A DNA stretch of 64,000 nt from Novosphingobium sp049354825 (GTDB taxonomy: Bacteria; Pseudomonadota; Alphaproteobacteria; Sphingomonadales; Sphingomonadaceae). The notes below the pieces were generated by a model. That model was not told the DNA's origin. It saw nothing but the letters and a program-made list of their open reading frames with translations, and searched no databases. This document shows, piece after piece, positions 41,261-50,455 of this stretch (the first letter of the stretch is position 1; each line of letters begins with the position of its first letter). The DNA is taken from assembly GCF_049354825.1 (NCBI RefSeq), contig NZ_CP186480.1, forward strand, positions 1,736,001-1,800,000. Direction: 5' to 3'. The position numbers and the translations under genes are program-made.

Positions 41261-42835
41261 CTAGCGCAGAAGACCGCCGAGAATTCCGCGGGCGAAGCGG
41301 CCCAGCATCGCGCCGCCAAGTGCCGTGCCGAGCGATCCCGCCGCGGCGGCCGCGGCCGATGCCATCGGCGATCCGCCGCTGCGCCGGCCGGTCATCTGGC
41401 GCGCCACCATCGTGCCCGCCGAAGCCGCCGCCGCGCCCATCGCGGCCTTGCCGGCGCGCTCCCACATCGACGTGGTGCGGCGCGGCTGGGCGCGCTGTAC
41501 CTCAGGCCCCTGCTCCTGAACGACCTGCGCGGCAGCGGCGGCATCCTCGCTCTTGCGGGCAAGCACTTCGGCGGCCGATTCGCGGTTGATCGCCGTGTCG
41601 TACTTGCCAGAGAACGGGCTTTGCGCCTGGATCGCGCCGCGCTCGGGCGGGGTGATCGGCCCCAGCCGCGAACGCGGCGGCGCGATCAGCGTGCGCTGGA
41701 CGATCCCCGGCGCACCTTCGGCATCAAGCAGCGAGACCAGCGCCTGGCCGGTCTTGAGCTCGGTAATCGCGGTAGCGACGTCGAGGCCGGGATTGATGCG
41801 GAAGGTGTCGGCGGCGGCGCGGATCGCCTTCTGGTCGCGCGGGGTGAAGGCGCGCAGCGCGTGCTGGACCCGGTTGCCGAGCTGCCCGGCGATCTTTTCG
41901 GGAATGTCGATCGGGTTCTGGGTGACGAAATAGACGCCCACGCCCTTGGAACGGATCAGGCGCACCACCTGCTCGACCTTGTCGAACAGCGCGGGGGGTG
42001 CCTCGTCGAACAGGAGGTGTGCCTCGTCGAAGAAGAACACCAGCACCGGCTTGGCCGGGTCGCCCACCTCGGGCAGCGCCTCGAACAGTTCGGAGAGCAG
42101 CCACAGCAGGAAGGTGGCGTACATCTTGGGCTGCTGCATCAGCGTTTCGGCGGCCAGGATGTTGATGACGCCGCGACCCGCTGAATCGGTGCGGATGAAG
42201 TCGTTGATCTCGAACGCGGGCTCTCCGAAGAAGCGATCCGCACCTTGCCCTTCGAAGGTCAGCAACTGGCGCTGGATGGTGCCGACACTGGCCCGGGTGA
42301 CGTTGCCGTAGCGCGCCGACAGGTCCTTGGCATTTTCCGCCACCGCCACCAGCGTCTGCTGCAGGTCCGCAAAGTCGAGCAGCAGCAGGCTGTTGTCGTC
42401 GGCATATTTGAAGGCGATCGACAGCACGCCTTCCTGCGTCTCGTTAAGGCCGAGCAGGCGGCTCAGCAGCAGCGGCCCCATTTCCGAAATCGTGGTGCGG
42501 ATCGGGTGGCCCTGTTCGCCGTAAAGGTCCCAGAACACCGCGGGATTGCCCGCCCAGGCAAAGTCAGAAATGCCAAGCTCTGCCGCGCGGGCGCGAATCG
42601 AATCGGCGTGCGCCATGGCGTCGCTGCCGGCCACCGCGATGCCCGAAAGATCGCCCTTCACGTCGGCCAGGAACACCGGGACGCCGGCGGCGGAGAACTG
42701 CTCGGCCATCGTCTGCAGCGTCACCGTCTTGCCGGTGCCGGTCGCGCCCGCGACCAGGCCATGGCGGTTGCCGCGCGAAAGCAGCAGGCGCTGCTGCTGG
42801 CCATCCTCGCCAAGTCCGAGCAGAATCGAATCCAT
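41261..42835 (-). CDS. HerA-like/DUF853 P-loop ATPase
   Basis: This 524-residue ATPase has Walker A GATGTGKTVTLQ at about residues 30-40, FLADVKGDLSGIA, and Walker B VFFFDEAHLLFD. The middle carries TQNPIDIPEKIAGQLGNRVQHALRA, and the C terminus, after a helical Gln-rich part, is Ala/Gly-rich and hydrophobic. It matches the DUF853/YjgR family related to HerA translocases. Its cellular role is not established. The start at 42835 is preferred because the family begins just before the P-loop. It is divergent from pabB across 104 bases. Confidence 0.88.
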   Translation of the reverse strand: MDSILLGLGEDGQQQRLLLSRGNRHGLVAGATGTGKTVTLQTMAEQFSAAGVPVFLADVKGDLSGIAVAGSDAMAHADSIRARAAELGISDFAWAGNPAVFWDLYGEQGHPIRTTISEMGPLLLSRLLGLNETQEGVLSIAFKYADDNSLLLLDFADLQQTLVAVAENAKDLSARYGNVTRASVGTIQRQLLTFEGQGADRFFGEPAFEINDFIRTDSAGRGVINILAAETLMQQPKMYATFLLWLLSELFEALPEVGDPAKPVLVFFFDEAHLLFDEAPPALFDKVEQVVRLIRSKGVGVYFVTQNPIDIPEKIAGQLGNRVQHALRAFTPRDQKAIRAAADTFRINPGLDVATAITELKTGQALVSLLDAEGAPGIVQRTLIAPPRSRLGPITPPERGAIQAQSPFSGKYDTAINRESAAEVLARKSEDAAAAAQVVQEQGPEVQRAQPRRTTSMWERAGKAAMGAAAASAGTMVARQMTGRRSGGSPMASAAAAAAGSLGTALGGAMLGRFARGILGGLLR

Positions 42836-42939
42836 GGTCGCGCCCTTTCGCCGTCGCTTCGTCCCGCACAGGGATAAGCGCGGCCGCCCGGTGAAGCGAG
42901 GGGCTTTTTGCATGGCGCCGGCGCGGCTAAGCCCGTGCG

Positions 42940-44760
42940 ATGCGCGCGCCCCTTGTCCTTCTCGACGACGCCCGCCGCGACGGCGCCAGCGCCGCCCGGC
43001 TCTACCGCGACCCCGTCGAGGTCGTGGTCGCGCGCCGGGCCGATGAGGTAGCGGCGGCGCTGGCGCGGATGGAGGCGCTGCACGCCGCCGGCCACCACCT
43101 TGCCGGGTATTTCGCCTACGAAGCCGGCCTTGCGCTGGAGGCGCGGCTGGCGCCCCTGGCCGATGCGCGCAGCGGCGCGGCCGGGCCGCTGGTGTGGATG
43201 GGCGCGTTCGGCGGTTTCGAGGCGATTGCCGCGGCGGACGTACCCGCCTGGCTGGCCGCGCAGGGGGGCGGCCCGGCCTATATCGGCCCGCTCGACCCGG
43301 CGCTGTCGCCGGGCGGCTACCGCGCCGCGTTCGCGCGCATGGAAGACGCCATCGCCGCGGGCGACATCTACCAGGCCAATCTCACCTTCCCGCTTACGGG
43401 CGCGTTCCGGGGCGACCCGCTGGCGCTTTACGCCGCGATCCGCCCGGCCGCCGCGGCAGGCTATGGCGGGGCGGTGTTCGACGGTGCGCGGTGGCTGCTG
43501 TCGTTCTCGCCCGAACTGTTCGTCGCCGCGCGCGACGGCGCAGCGCGCGTGAAGCCGATGAAAGGCACGCGTCCTCGTGCCGCCGACCCGGCGGCGGACC
43601 GCGCGCTCGCCGCCGAGCTGGCCGCATCGCCCAAGGACCGGGCCGAGAACCTGATGATCGTCGACCTGCTGCGCAACGACCTGTCGCGCATCGCGCTGCC
43701 CGGGTCGGTGCGGGTCGAGGCGCCTTTCGCGGTGGAAAGCTATCCGACCGTCCACCAGATGACGACCGCCGTTCGCGCGCAGCTTGGGCCCGGCGTCGGC
43801 GCGGCGGCGCTGCTGCGCGCGCTGTTCCCCTGCGGTTCGATCACAGGCGCGCCCAAGATCCGCGCGATGGAGCTGATCGACGAGGCCGAGCGCGATGCGC
43901 GCGGCCCCTATTGCGGGGCGATCGGACGGATCGATCCGCCCACCGGCGCAGGCAAGGCTGGCGATACCGCCTTCAACGTGGCAATCCGCACCCTGCGCCT
44001 GGTACCCGATGCGGATTCCGGGGGCGAGACCGCGCGCGGCAAGGCCGTGCTGGGCGTGGGTTCGGCGATCGTCGCCGATTCCGAGTGGCTGACCGAGTGG
44101 CGCGAAGCCGTGATCAAGGGAGGATTCGTGCGCGAGACGGCCGGCGGCTTCGACCTGATCGAGACGATGTGCTTCACCCCCGAGGCTGGCATCTCGCTGC
44201 TCGAACTTCATCTTGCCCGGCTGTCGGCCAGCGCGGCGGAGCTGGGCTTTTCGCTTGACCGCCATGCCATCCGCAACGCCATCCAGGCGTTGAGTTTCGC
44301 CAGCCGTGCGCCCGGCCGCTTGCGGCTGGTCGCCGCGCGCAGCGGCGCCTTCGCGATCGAGCTGGGCAACCTGCCCCAGCCGTGGACCGAGCCGGTCACC
44401 TGCGGCGTGCTGCGCTTGCCGGTCGACCCCGGCGACTGGCGCCTGCGCCACAAGACCAGCGACCGCGGCTTCTACGACGAGGCCCGCGCCGCGGCGCAAG
44501 GCGAGGGCGGCGAGGAAGCGATCCTGGTCCGCGACGACGGGCTGGTGACCGAGGGATCGATCGCCAACATCTTTCTTGAGCGCGGCGGCGTTCTGCTGAC
44601 ACCGCCCGCGGCGCGCGGGCTGCTTCCAGGCGTGCTGCGCGCTTCGCTGCTGGCCGAGGGCCGCGCGCGCGAGGCCGACCTGACGCTGGATGACCTGGCC
44701 GACGGATTCCTGGTCGGCAACGCTGTGCGCGGGCTGTGCCGGGCCAGGCTGCTGGCATGA
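42940..44760 (+). CDS. pabB: aminodeoxychorismate synthase I / aminodeoxychorismate lyase fusion
   Basis: This 606-residue fusion makes p-aminobenzoate for folate. Residues 1-390 are PabB-like: the Lys in KPMKGTRPR at about 206 marks aminodeoxychorismate rather than anthranilate synthase, and SITGAPKIRAMELI and GDTAFNVAIRT complete the chorismate domain. From about 400, a class IV aminotransferase (PabC) follows, with LLELHLARLSASA and the cofactor-site TEGSIANIFL. No glutamine amidotransferase (PabA) is in the window. The stop overlaps the next gene (ATGA). The PabC lysine position looks conserved within HKTSDR. Confidence 0.93.
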   Translation: MRAPLVLLDDARRDGASAARLYRDPVEVVVARRADEVAAALARMEALHAAGHHLAGYFAYEAGLALEARLAPLADARSGAAGPLVWMGAFGGFEAIAAADVPAWLAAQGGGPAYIGPLDPALSPGGYRAAFARMEDAIAAGDIYQANLTFPLTGAFRGDPLALYAAIRPAAAAGYGGAVFDGARWLLSFSPELFVAARDGAARVKPMKGTRPRAADPAADRALAAELAASPKDRAENLMIVDLLRNDLSRIALPGSVRVEAPFAVESYPTVHQMTTAVRAQLGPGVGAAALLRALFPCGSITGAPKIRAMELIDEAERDARGPYCGAIGRIDPPTGAGKAGDTAFNVAIRTLRLVPDADSGGETARGKAVLGVGSAIVADSEWLTEWREAVIKGGFVRETAGGFDLIETMCFTPEAGISLLELHLARLSASAAELGFSLDRHAIRNAIQALSFASRAPGRLRLVAARSGAFAIELGNLPQPWTEPVTCGVLRLPVDPGDWRLRHKTSDRGFYDEARAAAQGEGGEEAILVRDDGLVTEGSIANIFLERGGVLLTPPAARGLLPGVLRASLLAEGRAREADLTLDDLADGFLVGNAVRGLCRARLLA

Positions 44761-45932
44761 GCGAACGCATGTCCGCCGCGCTGAGCCGTATCGCCGCCTC
44801 GCGCACCACCGCGATGACCGACCGCGCGCTGGCGCTGAAGGCCGCCGGCGTCGACGTCATCGCGCTCTCGGTGGGCGAACCCGACTTTCCCACCCCGCCT
44901 CACGTCATCGCCGCTGCCAAGGCCGCGCTCGACGATGGGCAGACGCGCTACACCGCGGTGCCCGGCACGCTGGCGCTGCGCCAGGCGGCGGCGCGGCACT
45001 TCGCGCGCGACCTTGGCATCGAAACCGAGGCGGAGCGCGTACTGGTCAGCGCCGGGGGCAAGCAATCGATCTTCCTCGCGCTGCTCGCCACGCTCGACCC
45101 CGGCGACGAGGTGCTGATCCCGACGCCGTGGTGGGTGTCCTATCCGGAAATCGCGCGCTTCGCCGGGGCCGCGGTGGTGCCGCTGGAAACCACGGCCGCG
45201 AACGGGTTTCGCATCACCCCCGATCAGCTTGCCGCCGCGATCACGCCGCGCACGCGCTGGCTGCTGCTCAACAGCCCCGGCAACCCGACCGGCGGTGTCT
45301 ACGCCGCGGCGGATCTCGCCGCACTGGGCGAGGTGATCGCCGCGCATCCGCAGGTGCTGGTCCTGTCCGACGATATCTATGCGCCGCTGCGCTATGACGG
45401 CACCGCGCATGCGACCATGGCCGTGGTCCGCCCGGACCTGGCGGAGCGGGTGCTGACCGTTTCGGGCGTCTCCAAGAGCCACGCGATGACCGGCTTTCGC
45501 ATCGGGGTCGCCACCGGGCCGGCGTGGCTGATCGCGGCGATGACGCGGCTGCAGTCGCACGCCAGTGGCAACGCCGCCTCGCTCAGCCAGGCCGCCGCGG
45601 TTGCCGCGTTCGACGGGCCGCAGGATTTTCTCGCCGACTGGCGCCTGCGCCTGCGCGAACGGCGCGACCGCGTGGTCGCGGCGCTGAACGCGATTCCCGG
45701 CTTGTCGACCCCGGTCCCGGCGGGCGCGTTCTATTGCCTGGTCGACGCCGCCCCGCTGGCCGCCCGCTTCGGCGGCGACGACGAGGCGCTGTGCCTGCAC
45801 CTGCTCGACCACGGCGTGGCGCTGGTCGCCGCATCGGCCTTTGCCGGGCCGTTCGGTTTTCGCCTGTCGTTCGCCGCCGCAGACGACACCCTTGACGAGG
45901 CCTTGCGCCGCATTGCGAAGGCCCTGAAATGA
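44757..45932 (+). CDS. class I/II pyridoxal-phosphate aminotransferase
   Basis: This 391-residue fold-type I enzyme resembles aspartate aminotransferases of the thermophilic (I-gamma) type. It has SVGEPDFPTPP at the N terminus, NSPGNPTGGVY, DDIYAPLRYDG and the PLP lysine in GVSKSHAMTGFRIG, with the C-terminal arginine in FRLSFA. The amino acid pair is not certain; aspartate, aromatic or prephenate transamination are all possible. The ATG overlaps pabB and its own stop overlaps the RluA-type gene, so the three are coupled. Confidence 0.9.
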   Translation: MSERMSAALSRIAASRTTAMTDRALALKAAGVDVIALSVGEPDFPTPPHVIAAAKAALDDGQTRYTAVPGTLALRQAAARHFARDLGIETEAERVLVSAGGKQSIFLALLATLDPGDEVLIPTPWWVSYPEIARFAGAAVVPLETTAANGFRITPDQLAAAITPRTRWLLLNSPGNPTGGVYAAADLAALGEVIAAHPQVLVLSDDIYAPLRYDGTAHATMAVVRPDLAERVLTVSGVSKSHAMTGFRIGVATGPAWLIAAMTRLQSHASGNAASLSQAAAVAAFDGPQDFLADWRLRLRERRDRVVAALNAIPGLSTPVPAGAFYCLVDAAPLAARFGGDDEALCLHLLDHGVALVAASAFAGPFGFRLSFAAADDTLDEALRRIAKALK

Positions 45933-46621
45933 GCGACTACCACCAGAGCGACTACCCGATCCTGTTCGAGGATGCCGAGGCGCTGATCGTCGACAAGCCG
46001 GCCTGCCTGCCGATGGACACGCCGCGCAAGGGCGGTGAGAGCCTGGCCGATCACCTGCACAACCTGAGGCTGGGCTTCCAGCGCGACCCGGTGCCGGTGC
46101 ACCGGCTCGACACCGATACCAGCGGCTGCCTGCTGCTGGCGCGCAATCCCAAGGCTCTCAAGCGCTTTGCCGCCGCGTTCGAGGCGCGCGAGGTCGAGAA
46201 GGTCTACCTCGGCATCGTCGCCGGTCCGGTGGCGGAGGAAGCCGGCACGATCGACCTGGCGCTCACCAAGATTTCCAGCGCGGAAAAAGGCTGGCGGATG
46301 ATCGCGGCGAAGAAGGGCAAGCCGTCGGTCACCCACTGGCGCAAGCTGGCCGAAGTCGGCGCGATGACGCTGGTCGAATTCCGGCCCGAGACCGGCCGCA
46401 CGCACCAGATCCGCATCCACGCCGAACACGGCCTCGGCCACCCGCTGGTCGGCGATCCGGTCTATGGCGACGGCAAGGGGCAAGCCGGCGCGCGGCGCAC
46501 GATGCTGCACGCCTTTGCGCTCAGCCTGGCTCGCGCGGGCAAGCCGCCGGTCGCCGCGACGGCGCAGATGCCGCACGATTTCCGCGCGCTCGGTTTCGAG
46601 CAGCCGGGCGCCGATGCGTGA
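45929..46621 (+). CDS. RluA-family pseudouridine synthase
   Basis: This 230-residue enzyme isomerises uridine in rRNA or tRNA. The catalytic HRLDTDTSGCLLLA motif (Asp about 54) and the C-terminal RPETGRTHQIRIHAEHGLGHP are diagnostic. There is no S4 domain, as in RluA and TruC-like forms. The exact site modified cannot be told. It is coupled to the aminotransferase by ATGA and overlaps the arfB start by eight bases, linking two translation-related genes. Confidence 0.92.
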   Translation: MSDYHQSDYPILFEDAEALIVDKPACLPMDTPRKGGESLADHLHNLRLGFQRDPVPVHRLDTDTSGCLLLARNPKALKRFAAAFEAREVEKVYLGIVAGPVAEEAGTIDLALTKISSAEKGWRMIAAKKGKPSVTHWRKLAEVGAMTLVEFRPETGRTHQIRIHAEHGLGHPLVGDPVYGDGKGQAGARRTMLHAFALSLARAGKPPVAATAQMPHDFRALGFEQPGADA

Positions 46622-47021
46622 GGCGACCACCCGCGCGCTGAGCCTCGCCAGCGAAAGCTTCATCGCCGCCGCCGGGCCGGGCGGACAGAACGTCAACAAG
46701 GTGGCGACCGCGGTGCAATTGCGGCTCGACGTCTATGCGCTGCGCCTCCCCCCCGAAGTCTTCACGCGGCTGCGCACGCTGGCGGGCAGCCGGATGACCG
46801 CCAAGGGCGAGATCGTCTTGACCGCGCGCCGCTTCCGCACCCAGGAGGCCAACCGCGCCGACGCGCGCGAGCGGCTGGCCGAACTGATCGAGGACGCGCA
46901 CGACCTGCCGGCCAGGCGCGCCAAGTCGCGCCTCAACCGCATCGGCAAAGTCCAGCGGCTGGCGGGCAAGAAAATCCGCAGCACGGTCAAGGCCGGGCGC
47001 GGCAAGGTGCAGCTAGACTGA
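46614..47021 (+). CDS. arfB: peptidyl-tRNA hydrolase ArfB (ribosome rescue)
   Basis: This 135-residue protein is the tmRNA-independent rescue factor ArfB/YaeJ. It has the catalytic GPGGQNVNKV (GGQ) loop at about 21-30 and the basic C-terminal tail (KSRLNRIGKVQRLAGKK) that enters the mRNA channel of stalled ribosomes. The ATG at 46614 overlaps the pseudouridine synthase end by eight bases. Length matches (about 140). Its stop is tail to tail with the minus-strand MaoC-like gene, overlapping by nine bases. Confidence 0.94.
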   Translation: MREATTRALSLASESFIAAAGPGGQNVNKVATAVQLRLDVYALRLPPEVFTRLRTLAGSRMTAKGEIVLTARRFRTQEANRADARERLAELIEDAHDLPARRAKSRLNRIGKVQRLAGKKIRSTVKAGRGKVQLD

Positions 47022-47861
47022 CGCTTCGGCGCGCAGCACCTCGCGCCCATCAGCCGCGGACGCGCCGAGCCTCAATGCTGCGCCCTCGCGCCGCAGCACG
47101 AGGTGCAGCATTTCGCCCGCAATGGCCGGCGACATCGCGCGAAACTGGAACGTCTTCAGCGCGTTGTCGCCCAGCTCGCGCTGCGCGAGATCGAGCACCA
47201 GCGTCGCCATCAGCGGTCCATGCACGACCAGCCCGCGGTAGCCTTCCTGCCCGGTGACGTAGGGGTAATCGTAGTGGATGCGGTGGCTGTTGAAGGTCAG
47301 CGCCGAATAGCGGAACAGCAGGGGCGCTTCGGGCGTCAGGGCGCGGTGAACGTCCCATGCCGATGCGTCGAAGTGGCCGCTGCCCGGCGGAGCGGGGACA
47401 GGCGGGGACCCGGCGGGCGGTGCGTCGCGGTAAACCAGCGTCTGTACTTCGCTGACCGCCAGCCCGGCCGGGCCGCTCGTTTCGTGGAGCAACCGCACGA
47501 ACACGAGCGCGCCCGAACCGCCCTGTTTCTCGTCGATGGCGGCGACCCGCGTGGTGCGCGTCACCGCTTCGCCGACGCGCAGCCGGGCGTGGAAGGTCAT
47601 CGCGCTCGATGCCCACATGCGGCGCGGCAGCGCGATCGGCGGCAGCAGCGAAGCGGGATCGTCGCTGCGGCGCGGGTGCCCGTCCGGTCCCAGCGCGGCG
47701 GTGGGGGCATCGGGCAGGCACAGGCAGAAGTGGATGCCCTGCGGCATCGTGCCGTCCTGCGGCATCGCGCGGTCCAGCGTGGCGCACCAACGCGCGGCCA
47801 TGCCGCCATCGAGCCGGTCGGCGCGGGTCTCCTCGCGCCCGATCCAGTCGGCGAAGCTCAC
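47013..47861 (-). CDS. FAS1-like/MaoC-type acyl-CoA hydratase
   Basis: This 282-residue double-hotdog protein resembles the FAS1-like dehydratase and mesaconyl-C4-CoA hydratase group. The first half has PPIALPRRMWASSAMTFHA and a RTTRVAAIDEKQGGSG segment; the second has RYSALTFNSHRIHYDYPYV, with the catalytic His/Asp region, then LVVHGPLMATLVL. It should add or remove water from an unsaturated acyl-CoA. It starts with GTG overlapping the thiolase stop (GTGA). It is the last gene of the acyl-CoA operon. Confidence 0.85.
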   Translation of the reverse strand: MSFADWIGREETRADRLDGGMAARWCATLDRAMPQDGTMPQGIHFCLCLPDAPTAALGPDGHPRRSDDPASLLPPIALPRRMWASSAMTFHARLRVGEAVTRTTRVAAIDEKQGGSGALVFVRLLHETSGPAGLAVSEVQTLVYRDAPPAGSPPVPAPPGSGHFDASAWDVHRALTPEAPLLFRYSALTFNSHRIHYDYPYVTGQEGYRGLVVHGPLMATLVLDLAQRELGDNALKTFQFRAMSPAIAGEMLHLVLRREGAALRLGASAADGREVLRAEASV

Positions 47862-49090
47862 GCCGCGCGCTCGAACACCGCGGCGACGCCCTGCCCGCCG
47901 CCAACGCACATCGTCTCGAGCCCGTAGCGGCTGCCACGCCGTGCCATCTCGTGCGCCATCGTGGCAAGAATGCGCACCCCGGTGGCGCCGATCGGGTGGC
48001 CGAGCGAGATGCCCGAGCCGTTGACGTTGAGGGTGTCGTGCCGGCTGTCGTCATCGCTCCAGCCCCAGCCTTTGAGCACTGCCAGGACTTGCGGGGCGAA
48101 CGCCTCGTTCAGCTCGATCAGGTCGATATCGTCCCACGCCAGGCCATTGCGGGCAAACAGCCGTTCGGTCGCGGGGACCGGGCCGATGCCCATGCGCGAC
48201 GGATCGCAGCCCGCCATCGCCGCGGAATGGAACCACAGCATGGGCGTCAGCCCCAGTTCGGCCAGCTTGTCCTCGGCCACGACCAGGCAGGCGGCGGCGG
48301 CATCGTTCTGCTGGCTGGCATTGCCAGCGGTGACGACCGCGCCGGGCATCGTGCGCTCCTCGATCGCTTTAAGCTTGCCGAGCGATTCCATGCTGACGTC
48401 GGCGCGGTAACCCTCGTCGTGGTCGAACATCACCGGTTCGCCGCGCTTTTGCGGCACCGCCACCGGCACGATTTCGTCCGCGAAGCGGCCGGCCTGCCAA
48501 GCGGCTGCGGCGCGCTGGTGGCTGCGCACGGCATAGGCGTCGGACGCTTCGCGGCCGATGCCGTAGTCGGCGGCAAGGTTCTCCGCCGTCTCGATCATGC
48601 CCGAGATCACGCCGTAGCGCGCCTGCGGCTGGCTCATCAGTCGGCCCCGCGTCAGCCGGTCATGCAGGGTCAGGTCGCCCATCCGCACCCCGCCGCGCAC
48701 GGCGGTGGTGTAATGCTCGACGTTGGACATCGATTCGACGCCGCCGGCGACCACCACGTCGCTGATCCCGGCCTGGACCATCGCAGCGGCATTGATCACC
48801 GCCTGCAGGCCCGACCCGCAGCGCCGATCCAGTTCGTAGCCAGGGACGCTTTCGGGCAGCCCGGCGGCCAGCCACGCCCAGCGCCCGATCGCGGGCGCCT
48901 CGCCGTTGGCATAGCCGTGCGCCATCACCACGTCGTCGACCCGCCCCGGATCGATGCCGCTGCGCTTCACCAGCGCGGACAGGACCGCAGCGCCCAGTTC
49001 GCCCGCGCCCAGCGGCGCCAGGCTGCCGCCGAAGCGGCCGACCGCGGTGCGGCAGGGAGCGACGATAGCGGCGCGGCGCGGGGCGGGCAT
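47858..49090 (-). CDS. thiolase-family acetyl-CoA acyltransferase
   Basis: This 410-residue thiolase cleaves or forms beta-ketoacyl-CoA. The nucleophile Cys lies in DRRCGSGLQAV (about 91), GGVESMSN follows, and the C terminus has LNEAFAPQVLA, the catalytic His in NGSGISLGHPIGATG and the second Cys in CVGGGQGVA. It starts ten bases after the acyl-CoA dehydrogenase stop. Together they give oxidation and thiolysis steps, with hydration possibly by the MaoC-like protein. The chain or ring specificity is unknown. Confidence 0.93.
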   Translation of the reverse strand: MPAPRRAAIVAPCRTAVGRFGGSLAPLGAGELGAAVLSALVKRSGIDPGRVDDVVMAHGYANGEAPAIGRWAWLAAGLPESVPGYELDRRCGSGLQAVINAAAMVQAGISDVVVAGGVESMSNVEHYTTAVRGGVRMGDLTLHDRLTRGRLMSQPQARYGVISGMIETAENLAADYGIGREASDAYAVRSHQRAAAAWQAGRFADEIVPVAVPQKRGEPVMFDHDEGYRADVSMESLGKLKAIEERTMPGAVVTAGNASQQNDAAAACLVVAEDKLAELGLTPMLWFHSAAMAGCDPSRMGIGPVPATERLFARNGLAWDDIDLIELNEAFAPQVLAVLKGWGWSDDDSRHDTLNVNGSGISLGHPIGATGVRILATMAHEMARRGSRYGLETMCVGGGQGVAAVFERAA

Positions 49091-49100
49091 GGGCGGTTCC

Positions 49101-50282
49101 TCAGGTCTGGGCGGCGAAGGCGCGCAGGATGTGCTTGGCAACCTGCAACTGCAGGATCTGCGTGGTGCCTTCGTAGATGCGGTAGATGCGCGCGTCGCGA
49201 AAGAATCGCTCAGCATCGTATTCGGCCAGGTAGCCGGCGCCGCCGTGGACCTGGACCACGCGGTCGACCACGCGGCCGCACATCTCGCTGGCGAAGACCT
49301 TGAAGGCGGCGGCCTTGACCAGCACGCTTTCCCCGGCGTCGGCGCGTGCGGTGACGTCGGCCATCATCGCCTCGGCGGCGTAGATCTCGATCTCGCTGTC
49401 GGCCAGCATCGCCTGGATCAGCTGGAAGTTGGCGATCGGTTCGCCGAAGGCCTTGCGTTCGGTCGCATAGCGCAGCGCGGTGTCGAGTGCGCGGCGCGCA
49501 TAGCCGGCCGACGCCGCCCCCACCGATATGCGCCCCGCGTCCAGGCTCTTCATCGCATAGACGAAGCCCTTGCCGGTTTCGCCGCCCAGCAGCGCGTCGG
49601 CCGGCAGGTGGACGTCTTCCAGGATCACGTCGGCGATCTGCGCCCCGGCCTGGCCCATCTTCTTGTCCGCGCTGCCGGTGCTGACGCCGGGCGTGTCCAT
49701 CGGCACCAGAAAGGCGGATACGTGGGCGTTGCGCGGCAGCGCCTCCTTGTCGGTACGCGCCATGATCAGCGCGACGCCGGCCTGCGGGGCGTTGGTGATG
49801 TAGCGCTTGGTGCCGTTGAGGACCCAGCCGCCGCTGCCATCGGGACGCGCGGTTGTCTGCATCGCGGCCGAATCCGATCCCGATCCCGGCTCGGTCAGGC
49901 CGAAGCACGCGATCGTGCCATCGACCAGCGCGGGAAACCACGTTGCCTTCTGCGCGTCGGTGCCGCCATGCTTGAGCGCGGTGGCGAACATCCCGACGTT
50001 GATCGAGAAGATCGAGCGGAAAGCCGGCGCGGCATAGGCCAGCGCATGAACGGTGCGCGCGTATTGGCTGACGTTGAGCCCGGCGCCGCCGTATTCCTCG
50101 GGCACGGTCAGGCCGAACAGCCCCATGTCGCGCATTTCGCGCAGGATCGGTTCGGGAACGCGGTCGCCCTCGATCGTCTCGCGCTCTGCCGGGATCAGAC
50201 GTTCGCGCACGTAGCGATGAAGCTGGTCGAGGAAGGCGTCGAAGACGTCCGCGTCCATTCCGGGGTTGGCGGCGGCGGTCAT
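49101..50282 (-). CDS. acyl-CoA dehydrogenase
   Basis: This 393-residue FAD enzyme introduces the alpha-beta double bond in an acyl-CoA. It has FGLTVPEEYGGAGL, the FAD/substrate region CFGLTEPGSGSD, and the C-terminal RIYEGTTQILQLQVAK with the expected acidic residue. The start codon overlaps the stop of the tiny upstream lipoprotein gene (ATGA), so it is coupled to it. Chain-length range cannot be told; the sequence resembles short or branched-chain types. Confidence 0.93.
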   Translation of the reverse strand: MTAAANPGMDADVFDAFLDQLHRYVRERLIPAERETIEGDRVPEPILREMRDMGLFGLTVPEEYGGAGLNVSQYARTVHALAYAAPAFRSIFSINVGMFATALKHGGTDAQKATWFPALVDGTIACFGLTEPGSGSDSAAMQTTARPDGSGGWVLNGTKRYITNAPQAGVALIMARTDKEALPRNAHVSAFLVPMDTPGVSTGSADKKMGQAGAQIADVILEDVHLPADALLGGETGKGFVYAMKSLDAGRISVGAASAGYARRALDTALRYATERKAFGEPIANFQLIQAMLADSEIEIYAAEAMMADVTARADAGESVLVKAAAFKVFASEMCGRVVDRVVQVHGGAGYLAEYDAERFFRDARIYRIYEGTTQILQLQVAKHILRAFAAQT

Positions 50283-50455
50283 CGCGCGGTTTCCGACGGT
50301 TCGGGCGAAGCCGACAGCTCGGCCGCCGGGATCATCGAACGCGCATCCGACAGGGCCCGTGCCTCGTCGGCGCTGGTCGTGCCCGGCGCCTGCGGCGCCT
50401 TGCCCTGCGAACAGGCGGCGAGCGCTGCCAGCAGCAGCGCGGGCATCGCCCTCAC
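50279..50455 (-). CDS. tiny lipoprotein (58 aa) of unknown function
   Basis: This 58-residue protein has a leader MRAMPALLLAALAAC with a lipobox (LAAC, Cys about 15), so it should be a lipoprotein. The rest is short, Ala/Ser/Glu-rich and disordered in look. It starts with GTG at 50455, overlapping the stop of the preceding lipoprotein (GTGA), and its own stop overlaps the acyl-CoA dehydrogenase start (ATGA). The double coupling argues that it is real. An ATG three codons in is an alternative start. Confidence 0.62.
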   Translation of the reverse strand: MRAMPALLLAALAACSQGKAPQAPGTTSADEARALSDARSMIPAAELSASPEPSETAR

